A stretch of 64,000 bases of DNA from Oceanicaulis alexandrii DSM 11625 (GTDB lineage: Bacteria > Pseudomonadota > Alphaproteobacteria > Caulobacterales > Maricaulaceae), in NCBI RefSeq assembly GCF_000420265.1, contig NZ_ATUP01000001.1, forward strand, positions 496,001 through 560,000, written 5' to 3'. Of the stretch, positions 63,887 to 64,000 are shown in pieces; positions within the stretch are counted from its first letter, which is position 1, and the number at the start of each line of letters is the position of its first letter. A program made the position numbers and the translations under genes. The notes under the pieces were generated by a model. That model made no database searches and was not told where the DNA came from. It worked only from the letters and a program-made list of their open reading frames with translations.

Positions 63887-64000
63887 TCAGGCGCTTAACT
63901 TGGCCAATTCGACGGCGGCGCGAATTTCCACCTCATCCAGCGCAGCTTCCAGACGCGGATCATGGGTGGCGTCGCGTCGGGTTTGCAGCGTCTCCATGAG
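63887..64000 (-). CDS. fliX: C-terminus of a probable FliX
   Basis: The last 37 residues of a minus-strand gene that runs off the right edge: METLQTRRDATHDPRLEAALDEVEIRA-AVELAKLSA. The ending DPRLxxxLDEIExRAxVELAKL resembles FliX, a regulator of FlbD and flagellar assembly in Caulobacter, and FliX is expected in this neighbourhood. It lies 154 bp upstream of dksA on the same strand. The call rests on a short C-terminal pattern. Confidence 0.5.
   Translation of the reverse strand, partial: LMETLQTRRDATHDPRLEAALDEVEIRAAVELAKLSA

Overview
This 64 kb window is high-GC DNA from the chromosome of an alphaproteobacterium, probably a stalked or dimorphic Caulobacter relative of the Maricaulales/Hyphomonadaceae type (Oceanicaulis- or Maricaulis-like). 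Evidence for this is a CckA-type hybrid kinase directly downstream of fliQ-fliR-flhB, a recA gene with the alphaproteobacterial GAAC-N7-GAAC SOS box, a CtrA-type TTAA-N7-TTAAC box between divergent flagellar operons, a perfect sigma-54 promoter before flgF, a single-cysteine DksA, the F1-ATPase zeta inhibitor and a long TonB-dependent receptor. The genus is inferred from gene content only. I see no phage, transposase, CRISPR array, rRNA or tRNA.

Layout. 1-6.8 kb: end of map, a 719 bp gene-free stretch with inverted repeats, gltX, two related membrane-protein genes (the second broken by a frameshift) flanking an MDR oxidoreductase and a hotdog thioesterase, then HU. 6.8-18.8 kb: FAD amine oxidase, class II DAHP synthase, glutathione reductase, RadC-like protein, an amidohydrolase, a threonine synthase-like enzyme, an MFS transporter, purB and an exported thioredoxin. 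18.8-26.5 kb: ATPase inhibitor zeta, the purC-purS-purQ-purL operon, a small exported repeat protein, an M28 peptidase, the BolA and monothiol glutaredoxin pair, and rpsD. 26.6-39.7 kb: an unknown membrane-protein pair, a chemoreceptor, trmJ, icd, a Kef-type antiporter, an NTF2-like protein coupled to alaS, and recA. 39.8-44.6 kb: cckA, flhB, fliR, fliQ. 44.8-50 kb: an exported DUF885 protein and a TonB-dependent receptor. 50.1-62.4 kb: a dense flagellar region with fliE-flgC-flgB facing fliO-fliP, the operon fliL-fliM-DUF6468-motE-large TPR protein, and flgF-flgG-flgA-flgH. 62.4-64 kb: two tandem paralogous SpoIIAA/STAS-like small proteins, dksA, and the C-terminus of a probable fliX.

How the genes work together. 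The flagellar genes here supply export-gate parts (FliO, FliP, FliQ, FliR, FlhB), the switch protein FliM, the stator-associated FliL, rod proteins (FliE, FlgB, FlgC, FlgF, FlgG), and the P-ring chaperone and L-ring protein (FlgA, FlgH). CckA and a CtrA-type box tie some of these to cell-cycle control, and a sigma-54 promoter marks the flgF operon as a later class. Most other genes are single housekeeping units closed by clear intrinsic terminators. The least explained items are the 1117-residue TPR protein co-transcribed with fliM and motE, the tandem small paralogs after flgH, the frameshifted membrane protein, and the two-gene membrane unit at 26.6-28.9 kb. I found no convincing wholly new defence or mobile system; the best candidates for undescribed biology are flagellar accessory genes.
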